DNA of 64,000 nucleotides from Chamaelirium japonicum (Eukaryota; Streptophyta; Magnoliopsida; Liliales; Melanthiaceae). The notes beneath the pieces are model-generated. The model worked only from the letters and a program-made list of their open reading frames with translations, did no database searches and had not been told where the DNA came from. Shown piece by piece: positions 1-10,571 of this stretch (its first letter is position 1; every line of letters starts with the position of its first letter). Made by a program: the position numbers and the translations under genes. The stretch lies in contig OX393551.1 in the NCBI GenBank assembly GCA_947650365.1, forward strand, positions 3,850,001-3,914,000. Reading direction: 5' to 3'.

Positions 1-558
1 TCAGACTCAACTAGGTTCACCCTTGTGCCTCAAAAAGCACAAGGCGAGGCTATGTTAGAAAGGCTCGCGCCTAGGTCTAAGACGCGCGCTTAGGCTCGAG
101 GTTCCAGGCGTAGAAAATGCGCACATGGTTGAATCCATGCACAATTATGTGCTTGCACTTGATATTTTTCGCAATATGATTAAGTTTTAAAATACATTTG
201 ATTCATGATTACAGTAGTCTTAAATATTGGCACATTGATTGGATATTATTTACATTTAAAATTATTTGTTTTAGTTTTTAGGTAGGATCATATGAGCAGT
301 TGTGGGTTGGATTTGATGACTTTGATATTATTTCAACTATTACAATATTCAATAAATTTTCTTCTCTTTTTCGATTTGCACATTTCATACTGATTTTCTC
401 GTATTAAATAAGGCTACCAATGAGAAATTCATTCATTTGTCCAAAATTGTAAGTTTTTTTATGGTTGGGTTAAATAGGTTGAGGGAGGGAGGACTCTTAA
501 AAAATAACGACAATATAAGTTCATAATTTCTTTGGAGCTAGATTTAAATTCAGCAAAA
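1..558. other. AT-rich left flank, no gene recognised
   Basis: The first ~115 bases are GC-rich and carry repeated gcgag/gcgcgc/ctaggc words typical of worn plant short repeats. The rest is AT-rich with no long reading frame. The last ~40 bases before the MULE, together with bases 7714-7750 beyond it, form the pre-insertion site and a short open stretch that could be part of a host exon, but I cannot identify it. Confidence 0.4.
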
Positions 559-567
559 CAACAATTT
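559..567. repeat. MULE target-site duplication, left copy
   Basis: caacaattt, repeated exactly at 7705-7713. Confidence 0.92.
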
Positions 568-660
568 GGGCAAATTACATTAACTTCCCCTGAACTATAG
601 GGGTAGGTTCACATTGGTCCCTGAACTTTGTTTTTGAACAAATAACCCCCTAAACTATAT
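568..660 (+). repeat. MULE left terminal inverted repeat
   Basis: Matches the reverse complement of 7612-7704 over ~92 bp with about a dozen mismatches. It contains repeated 'ctgaacta' phrases. Confidence 0.9.
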
Positions 661-1099
661 GCCGTTATCCAGGTAGGCCCCTCTGTTAGTCACTGGCTGT
701 CAAATTTGAGTTGAAACGTTGACGTGGCAAGAAAATGGTCATTCTCTTCCGATTATACCCTTCCTGCAGCAAGGCTCCATAAAACACGACTTTTGCCCCT
801 CCTGTCTCTCTTTCTTATCTAGATCATCTTCTTCATCCCTCTCGTCTTTCTTTCTCATCTAGATCTTTCTCCCTCTCTCATCAGGGTCTCTCTCATCTGG
901 ATTTTTCGCATCTCTCTCTGTCTCACATCTGGATCTACGCCTCTTTCTCTCTCATCTCTGTTTCTCCCTCTCATCTCTCTCATCTTTATTTCTCTCATCT
1001 TTGTTTCTCCCTCTCATCTCTCTCTCCCTCTCATCTCTGTTTCTCCCTTTCATCTCTCTCTTTCTCTCATCTTTGACTTTTTTCAACCGCAGGACCTTC

Positions 1100-1549
1100 A
1101 TGGCATCCAATCGATCTAGTGTGAATGCACCTAGTGGAGAGCGAGTGCTATGTTACTGTGGCCATCAAGCTCCAATCCACACCTCTTGGACGATGACAAA
1201 TCCTGGAAGAAGGTTCTTTGGGTGTTTAAAGTATGGGGTAAGTGAATACATCCAATTGATTGCAAGTGAATGCACTCAAATCCAGTCGATTTACCTATTT
1301 TGGGTTTGATTGTAGGTGGGTACTTCATGCGACTATTTTGGTTGGTACGATACACTAATTTGTGACCGTGGAAAGGAAATTTTACCACGACTTTTGAAGA
1401 AGATTTCAGGGGTGAAAGCAGATTTGGCAAAGTCTCGTGCTCGGGAGAAGACATATAAGCACATTTTTTTACTTATTGTTGGAGTGATGATGGGGATTAA
1501 CATTATATTGCATGCCTTGTTATGGAGAAAGGGGAACATAGGAGATTGA
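1100..1549 (+). CDS. GRF-type zinc-finger membrane protein carried by the MULE (2 exons)
   Basis: Exons 1100-1237 and 1316-1549 are joined across a phase-0 GT-AG intron (gtaagt ... ttgtag) to give 123 residues. The reading is intact. Residues 16-58 form a GRF zinc finger: CxCGH near residue 18, then TSW, NPGRRF and GC at 42, then C51 and YFGWYD. A basic, helix-prone stretch follows, and residues ~95-116 form one hydrophobic segment (IFLLIVGVMMGINIILHALL), so a tail-anchored membrane protein is likely. The start at 1100 is chosen because relatives begin MAS..GERVLC; an upstream in-frame ATG at 1001 would add only a pyrimidine-encoded leader. GRF fingers bind nucleic acid in other proteins; the role here is unknown. 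It faces the transposase, in the place of mudrB in MuDR. It could instead be a captured host gene. Confidence 0.72.
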
Positions 1550-1581
1550 TGAAAATTTGTAATGTCTTTTGTTATTGAATA

Positions 1582-2023
1582 TAGGGGTGTCAACGGGTCG
1601 TGTCGTGTCTAGTTTCGGGTCGTGTCCAAAACCCCTAGACCCGGACCCGACCCGTTAAACTAATCGTGTCTAGATCCTAAACCCGTACCGACCCGCTAAT
1701 AAACGGGTAGACCTGATAAGACCCGTTTACCACACAGGTCTATTCAGTCGACCCGATCCGACCCAATCCGACTTGACCCGATAGACCCGATGGTACTATA
1801 TATTACAGTATCGGATTGCGGGTAGACCCAACCCGACCTGACACGACATGACCCGTTGAATTTTAAACGGGTCTTCCCGGGTCTACTGTGTCCAGACCCT
1901 AAACCCGGACTCGATCCGTTTATTAAACGGGTCTATTGTGTCGACCCGAACTCGTTTAGCCCAGACCCAAACCCGCTAACTTCGTGTCGGGTTTGCCGTG
2001 TGGGTCCGAAATTGCCAACCCTA
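1582..2023. mobile_element. hAT-type MITE, 442 bp, nested in the MULE
   Basis: Ends are taggggtgtcaa and ttgccaacccta, 12-bp terminal inverted repeats with two mismatches. The flanking 8 bp attgaata are duplicated exactly at 1574-1581 and 2024-2031; the flanking t could extend the match to 9. The 8-bp duplication and the TAGGG ends point to hAT. The interior is made of ACCCG/CGGGT words and has no credible gene; the small reading frame inside is incidental. It lies just after the GRF gene stop and may supply its 3' end. Confidence 0.85.
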
Positions 2024-2032
2024 ATTGAATAT

Positions 2033-2613
2033 CGTATGTTTTGGGTGAAATATGTACTGAGTAAGTGTTTCTGAATGGATGGAATTGGAGATTCTTGAGT
2101 ATTCATGTTTAGCTTATCAAATATTGATTGAACTATAAACCCTATGTCAGAGATTCTTTAGTATTCATGTTCAGCCCTATTTTAAATTAGTCCCTTAACT
2201 ATAACCCCCAAATTCAAATTAGTCTCTGAACTATAAACCCTACGTCAAATCAGTCCCTGAACTATAAACCCTAGGTCAAATCAGTCCCTGGGTCATAAAC
2301 TAGTTCATATTAGTTCAATATTTTACACAACTTACAATATCATGACCAACTTGTCCAAATCAACAACAATGCATACAAAACCCTATGTCAACCCAAATAT
2401 TTAGAACTATAAGCCTTAAAATTAAGCTGATCCACATAAGCATCATGATCCACATGTCCATATCAAAAAAACATGTCTTGTGCCTCCTAAATACATACAA
2501 AAATATTCAAAAAACTTGTCTAGGTTAACACCACATCAAACAACATGCCCAGGTTAACACCATATTAAAGAACATGCAAGATCTCTAAAAAAACGTCAAA
2601 AAAACTAAGAGCA
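2033..2613. other. MULE interior between the two converging genes
   Basis: AT-rich, no gene. Bases ~2160-2310 hold three or four imperfect copies of a 'cagtccctgaactataaaccctaggt'-like unit that echoes the ctgaactata phrase of the terminal inverted repeats. Confidence 0.5.
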
Positions 2614-5335
2614 TCATTTCCATGGCTTCTTTCCTTTTGGTTTGGGACTGAATGATGGAGCAACATCCCCTATATTGGATCCTCCACCCCTAGAAAGACC
2701 AAGCCTCCTTGTGTGTGTTGCTGTGGCATTGACAGTTCCTCCTGCACTAGCTATTGCTCCAGCAGTTGCTATGTCAGTAGTTGATCCTCCACTGGTTATG
2801 GCTCTAGCACTTGTTGTGGCAGTTCCTCTACTTGCATTTGCTGTGGCTGTGGTAGTTCCTCCACTTACATTGGTTGTGGCTCCTCCCCTTGCACTAGCTG
2901 ATGTATTGGCTTTGGCTACTTTAGCATTGGATGTTGCATTGGCTTTGGCTCCCCTTGCACTAGCTATGGCTCCTCCACTTGCACCTGCACTAGCTGTTGC
3001 ATTGGCTTTGGCTCCTCTGGTTGAACTTGGAACCTACATTGTTCACAGAAAAAAGTAACAAACATATATTGAAGCACCCTATAAGAGAAATAAATACAAA
3101 TGAAGGTTTGTTAGTTGAAATACAAATGAAGGTTTGTTAGTTGACTTCTACTAAGCTTGGAAGGATTCTTGGTCTCATTTGTGTTTCTCCTCAGTTTTTT
3201 AGGTCTCTCAGGTGGTTTTCTTTGTGGAGGAAGAATCTTTTCCATGCCAAGCTTAACCCATTGATCTACATCTGGAATTGGATATATGACCTCATATGCC
3301 TTGAAGTATGTGTCTTTATGCTAATAAGGATGTACAAAGTCCTCTACCTTCTTCTTCTGAAAGAAAATAGCACAAACACCATGTAAACATGGGACCCCAG
3401 TCATGTCCCAAACTCTACAACCACATGTATTCTGTTCTAAGTTCATGACATATTTACCTTCACCACTCTCAACCTCAAAAACTGACTCCCCAGCATACCA
3501 AATCTTGCAATGTCTGGAGTCATTCTTGGCTATCTCTATCCTATCTTGGATATTTGGACATATAGGTCCTTTGTACTTCTCTATACTCTCCCTTTTCAAC
3601 TGAAATCTCTCCATTAGCTTCCTCCTTATTGTCTTCATCATGGTTACAATGGGCTTATCCCTAGCCTCAAGAATGTAACCATTAAAAGACTCACATAAAT
3701 TATTAGTCAAAATATCACATTTGGTATGATTGCCAAAATGTGTTCTAGCCCACAACCTAGGGTGGACTGCATTCAACCAATCAAAAGCCTTTTGATCTAA
3801 CCTTTTCAACTTCTCCATTGCTCCTTGAAATGCTGGAATTGTATAAGCTGATGTTGTTTTCCACATTGCATCCTTGAGTGCCTTCCCCTTGAAACCTTTG
3901 TCTCTAAAGCTGGCATACATATGGCGTATACAGAATCTATGCTGTGCACCAGGCATCAAAGCATCAAATGTCTCAACTAATTCCTATTAAGAAAGAAAAA
4001 CATAATGAATGTTTTACATAAATCCTATTAGTCCCTAACCATAATGTTAAGAATTAGATTCATAATGAATATTTATACCTTCTGACGATCTGAAATGAAT
4101 ATTGAGAAACCAAGTCCATAAATCTCTTGTCTCAGCTTCTACAATTGCTATTGCAATAGGAAACATATTTCCATTCCCATCCCTCCCAACTGCAGCTAGC
4201 ATATGTCCACCATATCCCCCTTTCAGATGTGTGCCATCCAAGCCTATAATAGGCCTACAACCAACCACAAAACCTCTCATTGCCTCAAAAGAAAAATACA
4301 ACCTCTAAAAGATAGGAAACACCTCCATATTTGGACTTTCAACTTTCATCTTGATGCAAGAACCTATGTTTGTGGTTTTCACCATCTCACAATGGTCCCC
4401 CAAGTGACTATACTGATCTTCCTCACATCCATGGATAATACCCAATACTTTCCTCTTAGCTCTATAAGCTTTGCTTCTACTAACATCAATCTTGTAATCC
4501 CTCCTGACACTCATTTGAATTGCAGGTACCTTCCAATTTTGATCATCTCTGATTTATCCACATATTTTGTGGACAGCCAATTGCTTGTTCGTAAATGACC
4601 TATTACAGTCATGCTTACTAACAAAAGTCTTAATTTGAAATGTTTTCTCTGCATGCATAGGCGATACATGGATCCTCCAACCACAAATTTTCCCCTTGCA
4701 AATGGTAGTGACCCTATTGCTCTCATTCTTTAAAAACTTGAAGTCAAATCCTTCATTCACTGCATACTCCCTTAGTGCATCTCTAAACTCAAGATGATTT
4801 TTAAACAACATGCCCACCTTCAACACAATATTATGCATATCTCTTGATTCAACATATTCTAGACAATTTACATGACCCTCATCATCAGGCCTTGGAGGGT
4901 TGCGAACTCGTCAACATTTGCAGCTTCAACCATCAAGGATGCACTATCTTTACCTTCACATTCCCTCTCAATGCCACTGACTTTCACTCCCGCTTCTTCA
5001 TTGCCATTGACTTCCATCTCAACATTAGGTTCAATCATCTCCTCTTCAGTTGCTCCCCAATGAGCTTCCCTCTCAATGCCATCTTCCCCTACCCTTTGAC
5101 CTTGATCACCATGTACATTAACATGGATTTCATCTGCACTAGGATCACCATCATCACTGTTATAATCAAAAGAGATATCAGTGATATCATCACTCTCAGT
5201 GCCGAACTCAGTGCTATAGGGATCATCACTGGCTTCATGGAAGCTGTCACTATCATTGCTGACTTTCCAACCCTCATTGCCATGGATTTCCCCTCCCTCT
5301 TCTTCATTGCCATTGACTTCCATCTCAACCACTCT

Positions 5336-5560
5336 TCTAAAAGACGGTCTGGGCGGCCGCCTAGGCGTTTTAGGGGGTTGGTCGCTCCGCTTCAGTATTA
5401 AACGGCATTGCAGGCTGGTTGAACAAAAGCGGGTAAAAGACAGGTGCCTAAGCAGGCTCCAGGCAGGTTTTAACGTGGGATCCGTCCCGTTTGGGTTTTT
5501 ATTCTCGTAAGTTCGTGACTCTTGTCCCCGAGCAGGTGAGCACTCAGGTGGCTCTTAGGT

Positions 5561-5597
<37 letters not shown>

Positions 5598-6200
5598 GTC
5601 TCCCCCTCCTCCCGCTACCTGCAGGCTACCGCCGACCCGACCCCTTGCTCTCTTTCCTCTGCCTCGCAGTCAACCCCGACCCCACCCGATCCCCTCCTCC
5701 CCTCCCTCCTGCTTCGCAACCGGCCCTGGCCCAGCCTGAGCCCCTCCTTCCCTCTGCCTCGCGACCGACCCGACCCCTTGCTTTCTTTTCTTTGTCTCGC
5801 AGTCAACCCCGACCCCACCTGATCCTCTCCTCCCTTTTCATAAAACTTTTATATTCATATCGGTTGTTTTGATGTTTGCATATGTAAAACTTTTTATTAT
5901 TGTTTTTTTATATAGAATTATGAATTTATATATATACATATAGAATATATATAATATATTCTATATAGATGTGCACCCGTCTTTTTCTTCAAGCGCCTGC
6001 CTAGTCGTCCGCCTTCTGCCTTGATGCATCACTGAGCATCTAGAGAAAGTCCGTTGGAACAAAAAAAAAAAAAAAAACCAAAGCCCGGTTGCCTGCCTTC
6101 CTGCTTGCAGCAGTTGTATCTTCAAACATGTACAACCACATTGACTTGATTCGGTTTTTAGGAGCCTGCCTTAGAAAGCTGATGTGAGTTGACATACAGA
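5336..6200. other. Insertion-like GC/CT-rich block inside the transposase gene
   Basis: It interrupts the stretch between the N-terminal exon (…LVNELFVGAY, ~6240) and the acidic region (from ~5332). It begins with a GC-rich gcggccgcctaggcg palindromic word and ends near a related gcgcctgcctag word at ~5991. In between are a (CT)n tract, two similar CCGACCC/CGCAGTCAACCCCGACCC passages (~5630-5820), an AT-rich stretch and an A18 run (6060-6077). I could not find a clear target duplication, so it may be an inserted short element or an expanded intron. Confidence 0.4.
5562..5595. repeat. (CT)n microsatellite
   Basis: Uninterrupted ct dinucleotides, about 17 units. Confidence 0.9.
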
Positions 6201-6566
6201 TCAGTATTTTGTGTAGCCCCTTTTTTCCTCTACTTTTAATATGTATGCTCCAACAAAAAGTTCATTGACTAGTAACTGTGGCCGACGATAGTCAAAATAT
6301 CACATATTTTTTTGCCTTTCATGAATTCCAAGTATCTCCATCACATCCTTATCATTACATATTTCACGTAATTGGTTACTTCCAGCTGGGGGTGTACAGT
6401 AGAAGGAGAACATCTATCCCATTAGATAGCCAATGTCATACATGAAACCATGAAGTTCAATGGCTGACATTAGATCAGGATCAACATTATCAACATAATT
6501 TGTTGCTCCTCCTACATATGCACTGTTTACCAGCTGACCACTATGCTGAATTTTGAACTTAAACAT

Positions 6567-7611
6567 TGCACTGAAACACACAAAAATATGAATTAAAAAC
6601 TAATGAATAAAAAAAAATATTAATTGGACAAAATCCTAAATAGATATTAGTGTTATCATTGACATTATTAGAATACTAGGCAGACACATGAACATCATAG
6701 TCCTAAATAGAATATTAGGTAGACACATGAATAAAAACCATTAGTCCATCACTTATTTGGGCATCACATGAATAAAATATCAGACAATCACATTATTAAA
6801 ATACTAGTACACTCAAAAACTAAACAATCACATGAAAATAGTACAACACTACCACCACATTATGTAAATTATAGTGCACTCACATGATTAAATAACTGCA
6901 TGCAAATGATGAGTGAAACTAGGCCTAATCTCGAACCATTCAATCAATTAATAAAAAACCATAACAATTAAACCATAAACCCTAATCCCAAATAGAGAAA
7001 GAGAGAATCGTAGCGATAGTTCTAACAAAGGTTTAACAAACCCTAATCCCAAATAGAGAAAGAGATAGAAAATCCCAACAAAGGTTAAACAAACTCTAAT
7101 TCCAAATAGAAAAAATCCCTAATTCCAAAGAGAGAAAAAATCCATAAACCCTAATCCCAAAGAGATAGAAAAATCCTACCTTCATCCAATGGAGAGAAAA
7201 AGATGAGAATCGTAGTGATAGAGACAACGGGGGTGAGATCGAGAGGGCAATTCTTCTCCTCTCAGCTTCTCATGTTTGCAGCGAGATAGATAGAGAGTCG
7301 CAGTGAGATCGAGAGATGTCTTCTCCTGTTTTCAGCAAGAGATGGAGAATCGCAGTGAGCGAACAGTGAGAGAGACAACAAGGGTGAATCACAGTGAGAG
7401 AAACAATGGAGAACAGTGGTGAGATCGAGAGACGGAGTCTTCTCATCGTTTATCGGAAAAGGGTATAATTGTCTTTTGAGATTTTAGTGGTTTGTTGCTT
7501 TTTAAACTGTTTATTTTATGTTGACTGGGAACTTAAGCTGACTGGGATGGTGGTCTTTTAGACATTCATTTCACGTGCTCCATCTCCGGATAACTTCTAT
7601 TTCAAGTTTGT
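6567..7611 (-). promoter_or_regulatory. MULE right subterminal region, upstream of the transposase
   Basis: No gene. It is A-rich and lies 5' of the transposase start. Between ~6960 and 7160 there are several imperfect copies of a 'ccctaatcccaaatagagaaa' unit, and 7200-7440 has repeated 'gcagtgagatcgagag' phrases. By position this should hold the transposase promoter and leader, but I see no convincing TATA box. Confidence 0.45.
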
Positions 7612-7704
7612 CCATAGTTCAGGGGGTTATTTGTTCAAAAACAAAATTCGGGGGCCAATGTGAACCTACCTCTATAGTTCAGAGGAGATTTATGTAATTT
7701 GCCC
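7612..7704 (-). repeat. MULE right terminal inverted repeat
   Basis: Reverse complement matches 568-660. Element ends at ...atttgccc. Confidence 0.9.
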
Positions 7705-7713
7705 CAACAATTT
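7705..7713. repeat. MULE target-site duplication, right copy
   Basis: caacaattt, identical to 559-567. Confidence 0.92.
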
Positions 7714-8169
7714 TGTGCGGCTGAGAAAGGAGCTATGCCCTGAACCTTGTAAGATCTGATTTGTTTAGTCATCTTCTGTCTATACTGAGATGGTTTAATT
7801 GTATTACTATTCTTGTGTTGGTCGACTGAGGATCTGAAGCTGAAAATATTAGAACTTCTGGCCTCTTAGATTACTTTGGCTGTGTTTGGACAAACATATC
7901 ACTCTAATTTGAGATTAAAACCACTCTAATTTGAGCCATCCCATCGCGGGTCCCGTGTCTCTTCATACAAACACAGCCTGGCATTTGCCGCTCATACCAA
8001 GTTGCCTTGTTCCATTTTTCCGCACAAATCTTAGAGGGTAGACTCCAGGTGATAGCTGGTTTCAAGATTCTTATCAATCTTCCTTCTAAGTTAACCCCAT
8101 CCTGATGGGATAAAAGACTTGGATGATAATGATGATGTTTTCCAGTGTGGTGGTTGCTGTGGGTGAAAA
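7714..8169. other. Intergenic or intronic DNA, no gene recognised
   Basis: Continuation of the pre-insertion sequence. A gtaag donor-like site lies at ~7748. A 'ggctgtgtttggacaaac' phrase at ~7879 resembles worn DNA-transposon ends common in plants. Confidence 0.35.
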
Positions 8170-8178
8170 GAGATTTTG

Positions 8179-8374
8179 AGAAAAAAATTGACGACCGGTA
8201 ACTACGACCGACCAGCGGCATTGCGCCACATACGGCACAAAGGGGTAAGGTGGTTATTTGAAGAGGTTAAGGAGGCAATTTCAATGGGGTTCAAATTACC
8301 TCCTTACCCCTATGTAGCGTATGTGGTGAAATGCCATTGGTCGGTCGTAGTTACCGGTTGTCAAATTTTTAGTG
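8179..8374. mobile_element. 196-bp MITE with long inverted arms, Mutator-like
   Basis: Almost the whole element is two arms: bases ~8184-8250 match the reverse complement of ~8300-8370, each holding accggtaactacgaccgacc. The flanking 9 bp gagattttg are duplicated exactly (8170-8178 and 8375-8383), the size expected for Mutator-type elements. It can fold into a long hairpin. It carries no gene; the small reading frame across it is incidental. Confidence 0.75.
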
Positions 8375-8383
8375 GAGATTTTT

Positions 8384-8727
8384 GCCCCTTATTGTCATAT
8401 CATGTTGTCTTGTAATGACCTTCCATCACCCTTTGAAAGTGATGTGATATGGCAGTATTTGGTTCAAGTGCCATTTATGTAATTTCCTCAATATTTTCTT
8501 CCTTTATATCCATGTCTTCATAGCAGACAAAGGGAAAAGAGGAAAATAATACATACCTTTTCTGCCTATTATTTATTTTCTAGATTTGGTTTAGTTACAC
8601 TGCATCTAGTTTACTTTTCAAATACCATTTGTTTGGGCCTTGGTAAAATCCTTGTCAGTAATTTTTATCAACAATCTACATGATTCATTCATGTTTGCCT
8701 CCTTTGTGCAACATTAGCTTTTTCCAG
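8384..8727 (+). other. Intron-like AT-rich stretch
   Basis: T-rich, ending in a good 3' splice site (acattagctttttccag). Consistent with an intron before the possible exon at 8728. Confidence 0.3.
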
Positions 8728-8799
8728 CTCAATAATGCTTTGGGTGCCGATATAAGTAATATGATGTTGAATTTAGCTAAATTTGAATATTCGGATTAA
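8728..8799 (+). CDS. Possible last coding exon of an unidentified host gene
   Basis: After the splice acceptor at 8726-8727 a frame reads 23 residues, LNNALGADISNMMLNLAKF followed by EYSD, then TAA at 8797-8799. A 3'UTR-like region follows. The peptide looks natural, but 23 codons without a stop is not unusual by chance. I do not recognise the protein and see no certain upstream exon; the gene would have been interrupted by the MULE and the MITE or would start left of the window. Confidence 0.22.
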   Translation, partial: LNNALGADISNMMLNLAKFEYSD

Positions 8800-9419
8800 T
8801 ACGACATTGCTCACTGGTTTTATAGACGTTTTGTATGTCGTGATGCAGCCTGTATATTCATGCCGAGCCATTTGTGCAGGTGACGTTAAATTTCCCTTCA
8901 AGTAAAATGTTTCTTCTTTTTGGGGCTGGTGCAAGTTTGAATACCCTCGAGGGGAGCTGCATTGCGCTGCAGGGAGCAGAATAGTTGGTTGGCTGGCTCG
9001 CTCTGTTTGACCGCTCAACAAGGCTCGTATTATAGTATGATGTATTGGCGGGGGGGACTAGTGATAGTTGATCCTCGGCTTTTGAATGTTAGCTTTCTGC
9101 TAGGCATTGAGAAGAGCTTGAAAGAGTTTGATGTTTATGCCATCAGTTTTATTTTATTTTCCCTTTTTTGTTGGATCTCTTTGACTTATATATAGTAGAG
9201 GTTTCAGTCTGCTTTGCCGGGGAAAACATCCATACATGTTTTATCTTCTTTCCTCATCTTCTTTGGTTGGTTTGGTTCCTACAGACTCAATGAGGACATC
9301 ACCAGGATTCTTAGCCTTTTAGATTCTGAGGAATCTCACTTTTGACTCACTTCGCCATGCTGATGGAGGTGAATAAAGAAAGTAGTAGCACGATCACTAG
9401 GATTCTTAGTCCAAGATTT
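8800..9419. other. Unassigned region, possible 3'UTR of a host gene
   Basis: No reading frame of note. Mixed composition, an aataaag word at ~9374, and a duplicated 'gattcttag' phrase. Nothing else supported. Confidence 0.3.
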
Positions 9420-9625
9420 TTTTTTGAAGTTATTTCTTGGGGAGAGTATTGTAGAGAGAAGAGAGCATGAAGAGAAACTATTATGGAGAGAGGATGTTAT
9501 AGGGAAAATGTTTTAAAGGGAGAGAATATTATTGAGAATGATGTAGAGAGAAAATACAACAGAAAGAAAGTAGAGAGAAAAATATCGTAAAGAAAATATT
9601 GTGGAGGATAGAGAAAATTTCATAG
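9420..9625 (+). repeat. Degenerate 'tagagagaaaat' tandem repeat
   Basis: About ten loose copies of a purine-rich unit such as gtagagagaa(a/g)at at 14-20 bp spacing. The same word fills the left half of the inverted repeat at 27200-27640, so this is a repeat of the same kind on the other side of gypsy element 1. Confidence 0.6.
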
Positions 9626-9834
9626 AGAGAAATTATGGGGGAGTTGGTGGTCGGTCCCTCACAAGAGAGCTTTTTTAGTGTGAAGGACACCCAAACGTTG
9701 GTTTGAGATGGGTCCCTCAGCAAACAACGGAACACCGCTTGCTATATTTAACCATCATATTCTTTTAAAGGCCCATTGTACCTTTTAGATTTTGCTCAAA
9801 TTACAAACCTTGCTATCAACAGAAATTCGAACAT
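9626..9834. other. Intergenic DNA with a possible element end
   Basis: Contains 'ggtccctcacaa' and 'gggtccctcagc' phrases ~60 bp apart. No gene. Confidence 0.3.
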
Positions 9835-10290
9835 ACATAAGCATTGTAGCAATCGTTACTATTTATTTTCGAAATTTTACTATTTGTTACAGTGAAATCA
9901 CTGTAGCAAATTTTTTTTTTTAAAAAAACTTGATATTAAAATTCATATTTTTTTGCTACAGTGAAAGTACTATAGCAAATGTTACTCTGTATAAAGAGTA
10001 ACAATTTGGGTAATCAAGAGTAACATTTGCTATACTGAAATCACTGTAGCATTTTTCTTAATAAATCTCGTTTAAAATAAAAAAATTAGATATATTGAAA
10101 TCTTTATAGCAAATGTTACTGTTTATTACCGAAATATTACTCTTTATAAAGAGTAACATTTTGGTAATGAAAAGTAACATTTGCTACAGTGAAATCACTG
10201 TAGTATTTTTTTTTCTGATAAATATTGTTTAAAAAATAAAAAAAACAACAATAAAATCACTGTCGTACTTTTTTTTAGATGGTGAATGAA
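9835..10290. repeat. Palindrome cluster in two imperfect tandem units
   Basis: Repeated words are GCTACAGTGA-aa-TCACTGTAGC (10-bp perfect arms) and GTTACTCTTTA/TAAAGAGTAAC (22-bp perfect palindrome), with T-rich or A-rich spacers, in two to three copies with a period near 185 bp. No coding potential. Confidence 0.75.
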
Positions 10291-10571
10291 ATTCTGCACA
10301 TAAAGAAGGAAATAATAAGAAATGTTGTTTTGATCTTTTTTCAAAAGTTTGTTACACGTATGTAGACACACGAATTTTGTCTAGCCCGGACCCGACTTAC
10401 GTGCGCCAACGCGGATGCAAACCCGACGCGCGCTTCGACTCGGACCCGACTTGCACGCACCAGTGCGGACCCGGACCTGATTCGTGCCCAACAAGGGAGG
10501 AGCGGACCCCACACTCAAGGGGGGCCAGCCCCTACTAAGGATCTGAACCCCATGGGGCCGGCCGGCCTTGC

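Larger units (their letters stand above)
2614..6566 (-). pseudogene. MURA-type MULE transposase, decayed
   Basis: Read right to left. An ATG at 6566 opens a PB1-like N-terminal exon with YVGG and NVDPDLMSAIEL, interrupted by an in-frame TAG at 6414-6416. An acidic segment follows (~5332-4870). The MuDR-type domain (~4840-4560) has FRDALREYAV and a CGWRIHVS motif, then VSRSKAYRAKRK. The MULE catalytic core has GLDGTHLKGGYGG (~4250) and ISDRQK (4079-4099), the two Asp motifs, now in different frames with intervening sequence missing. A 95-nt GT-AG intron lies at 3984-4078. Next come ELVETF, MPGAQHRFC and a SWIM zinc finger CGCRVWDMTGVPCLHGVC (~3360-3430). After a PKKLRR segment, another intron ends at 3034, and an Ala/Thr/Ser/Gly-rich tail ends PKGKKPWK-stop at 2614. 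At least two stops, several frame changes and the block at ~5336-6200 make it inactive. Confidence 0.88.
568..7704. mobile_element. Mutator-like DNA transposon (MULE), 7.1 kb, two converging genes
   Basis: Both ends begin GGGCAAATTACAT and match over about 92 bp in inverted orientation. The flanking 9 bp, caacaattt, are duplicated exactly (559-567 and 7705-7713), and 9 bp is the Mutator hallmark. Inside are a minus-strand MURA-type transposase starting near the right end and a plus-strand GRF zinc-finger gene starting near the left end. This convergent layout resembles maize MuDR. The element also hosts a hAT-type MITE (1582-2023) and an insertion-like block (~5336-6200). The perfect target duplication suggests a fairly recent move, but the transposase now has stops and frame changes, so this copy is not autonomous. 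Terminal structure is seen directly; family assignment rests on the transposase domains. Confidence 0.93.

Noticed and set aside
1856-2074. 72-residue frame
   Set aside because: Lies mostly inside the hAT-type MITE, made of ACCCG words.
2642-3058. Plus-strand 138-residue Val/Ala/Leu/Pro-rich frame
   Set aside because: It is the antisense of the Ala/Thr/Ser/Gly-rich tail of the MULE transposase; the minus frame ends properly at 2614.
4844-5401. Plus-strand 185-residue frame
   Set aside because: Antisense of the acidic region of the transposase.
8773-9195. Frames of 77-82 residues on both strands
   Set aside because: No recognisable motif; overlap with a likely 3'UTR.
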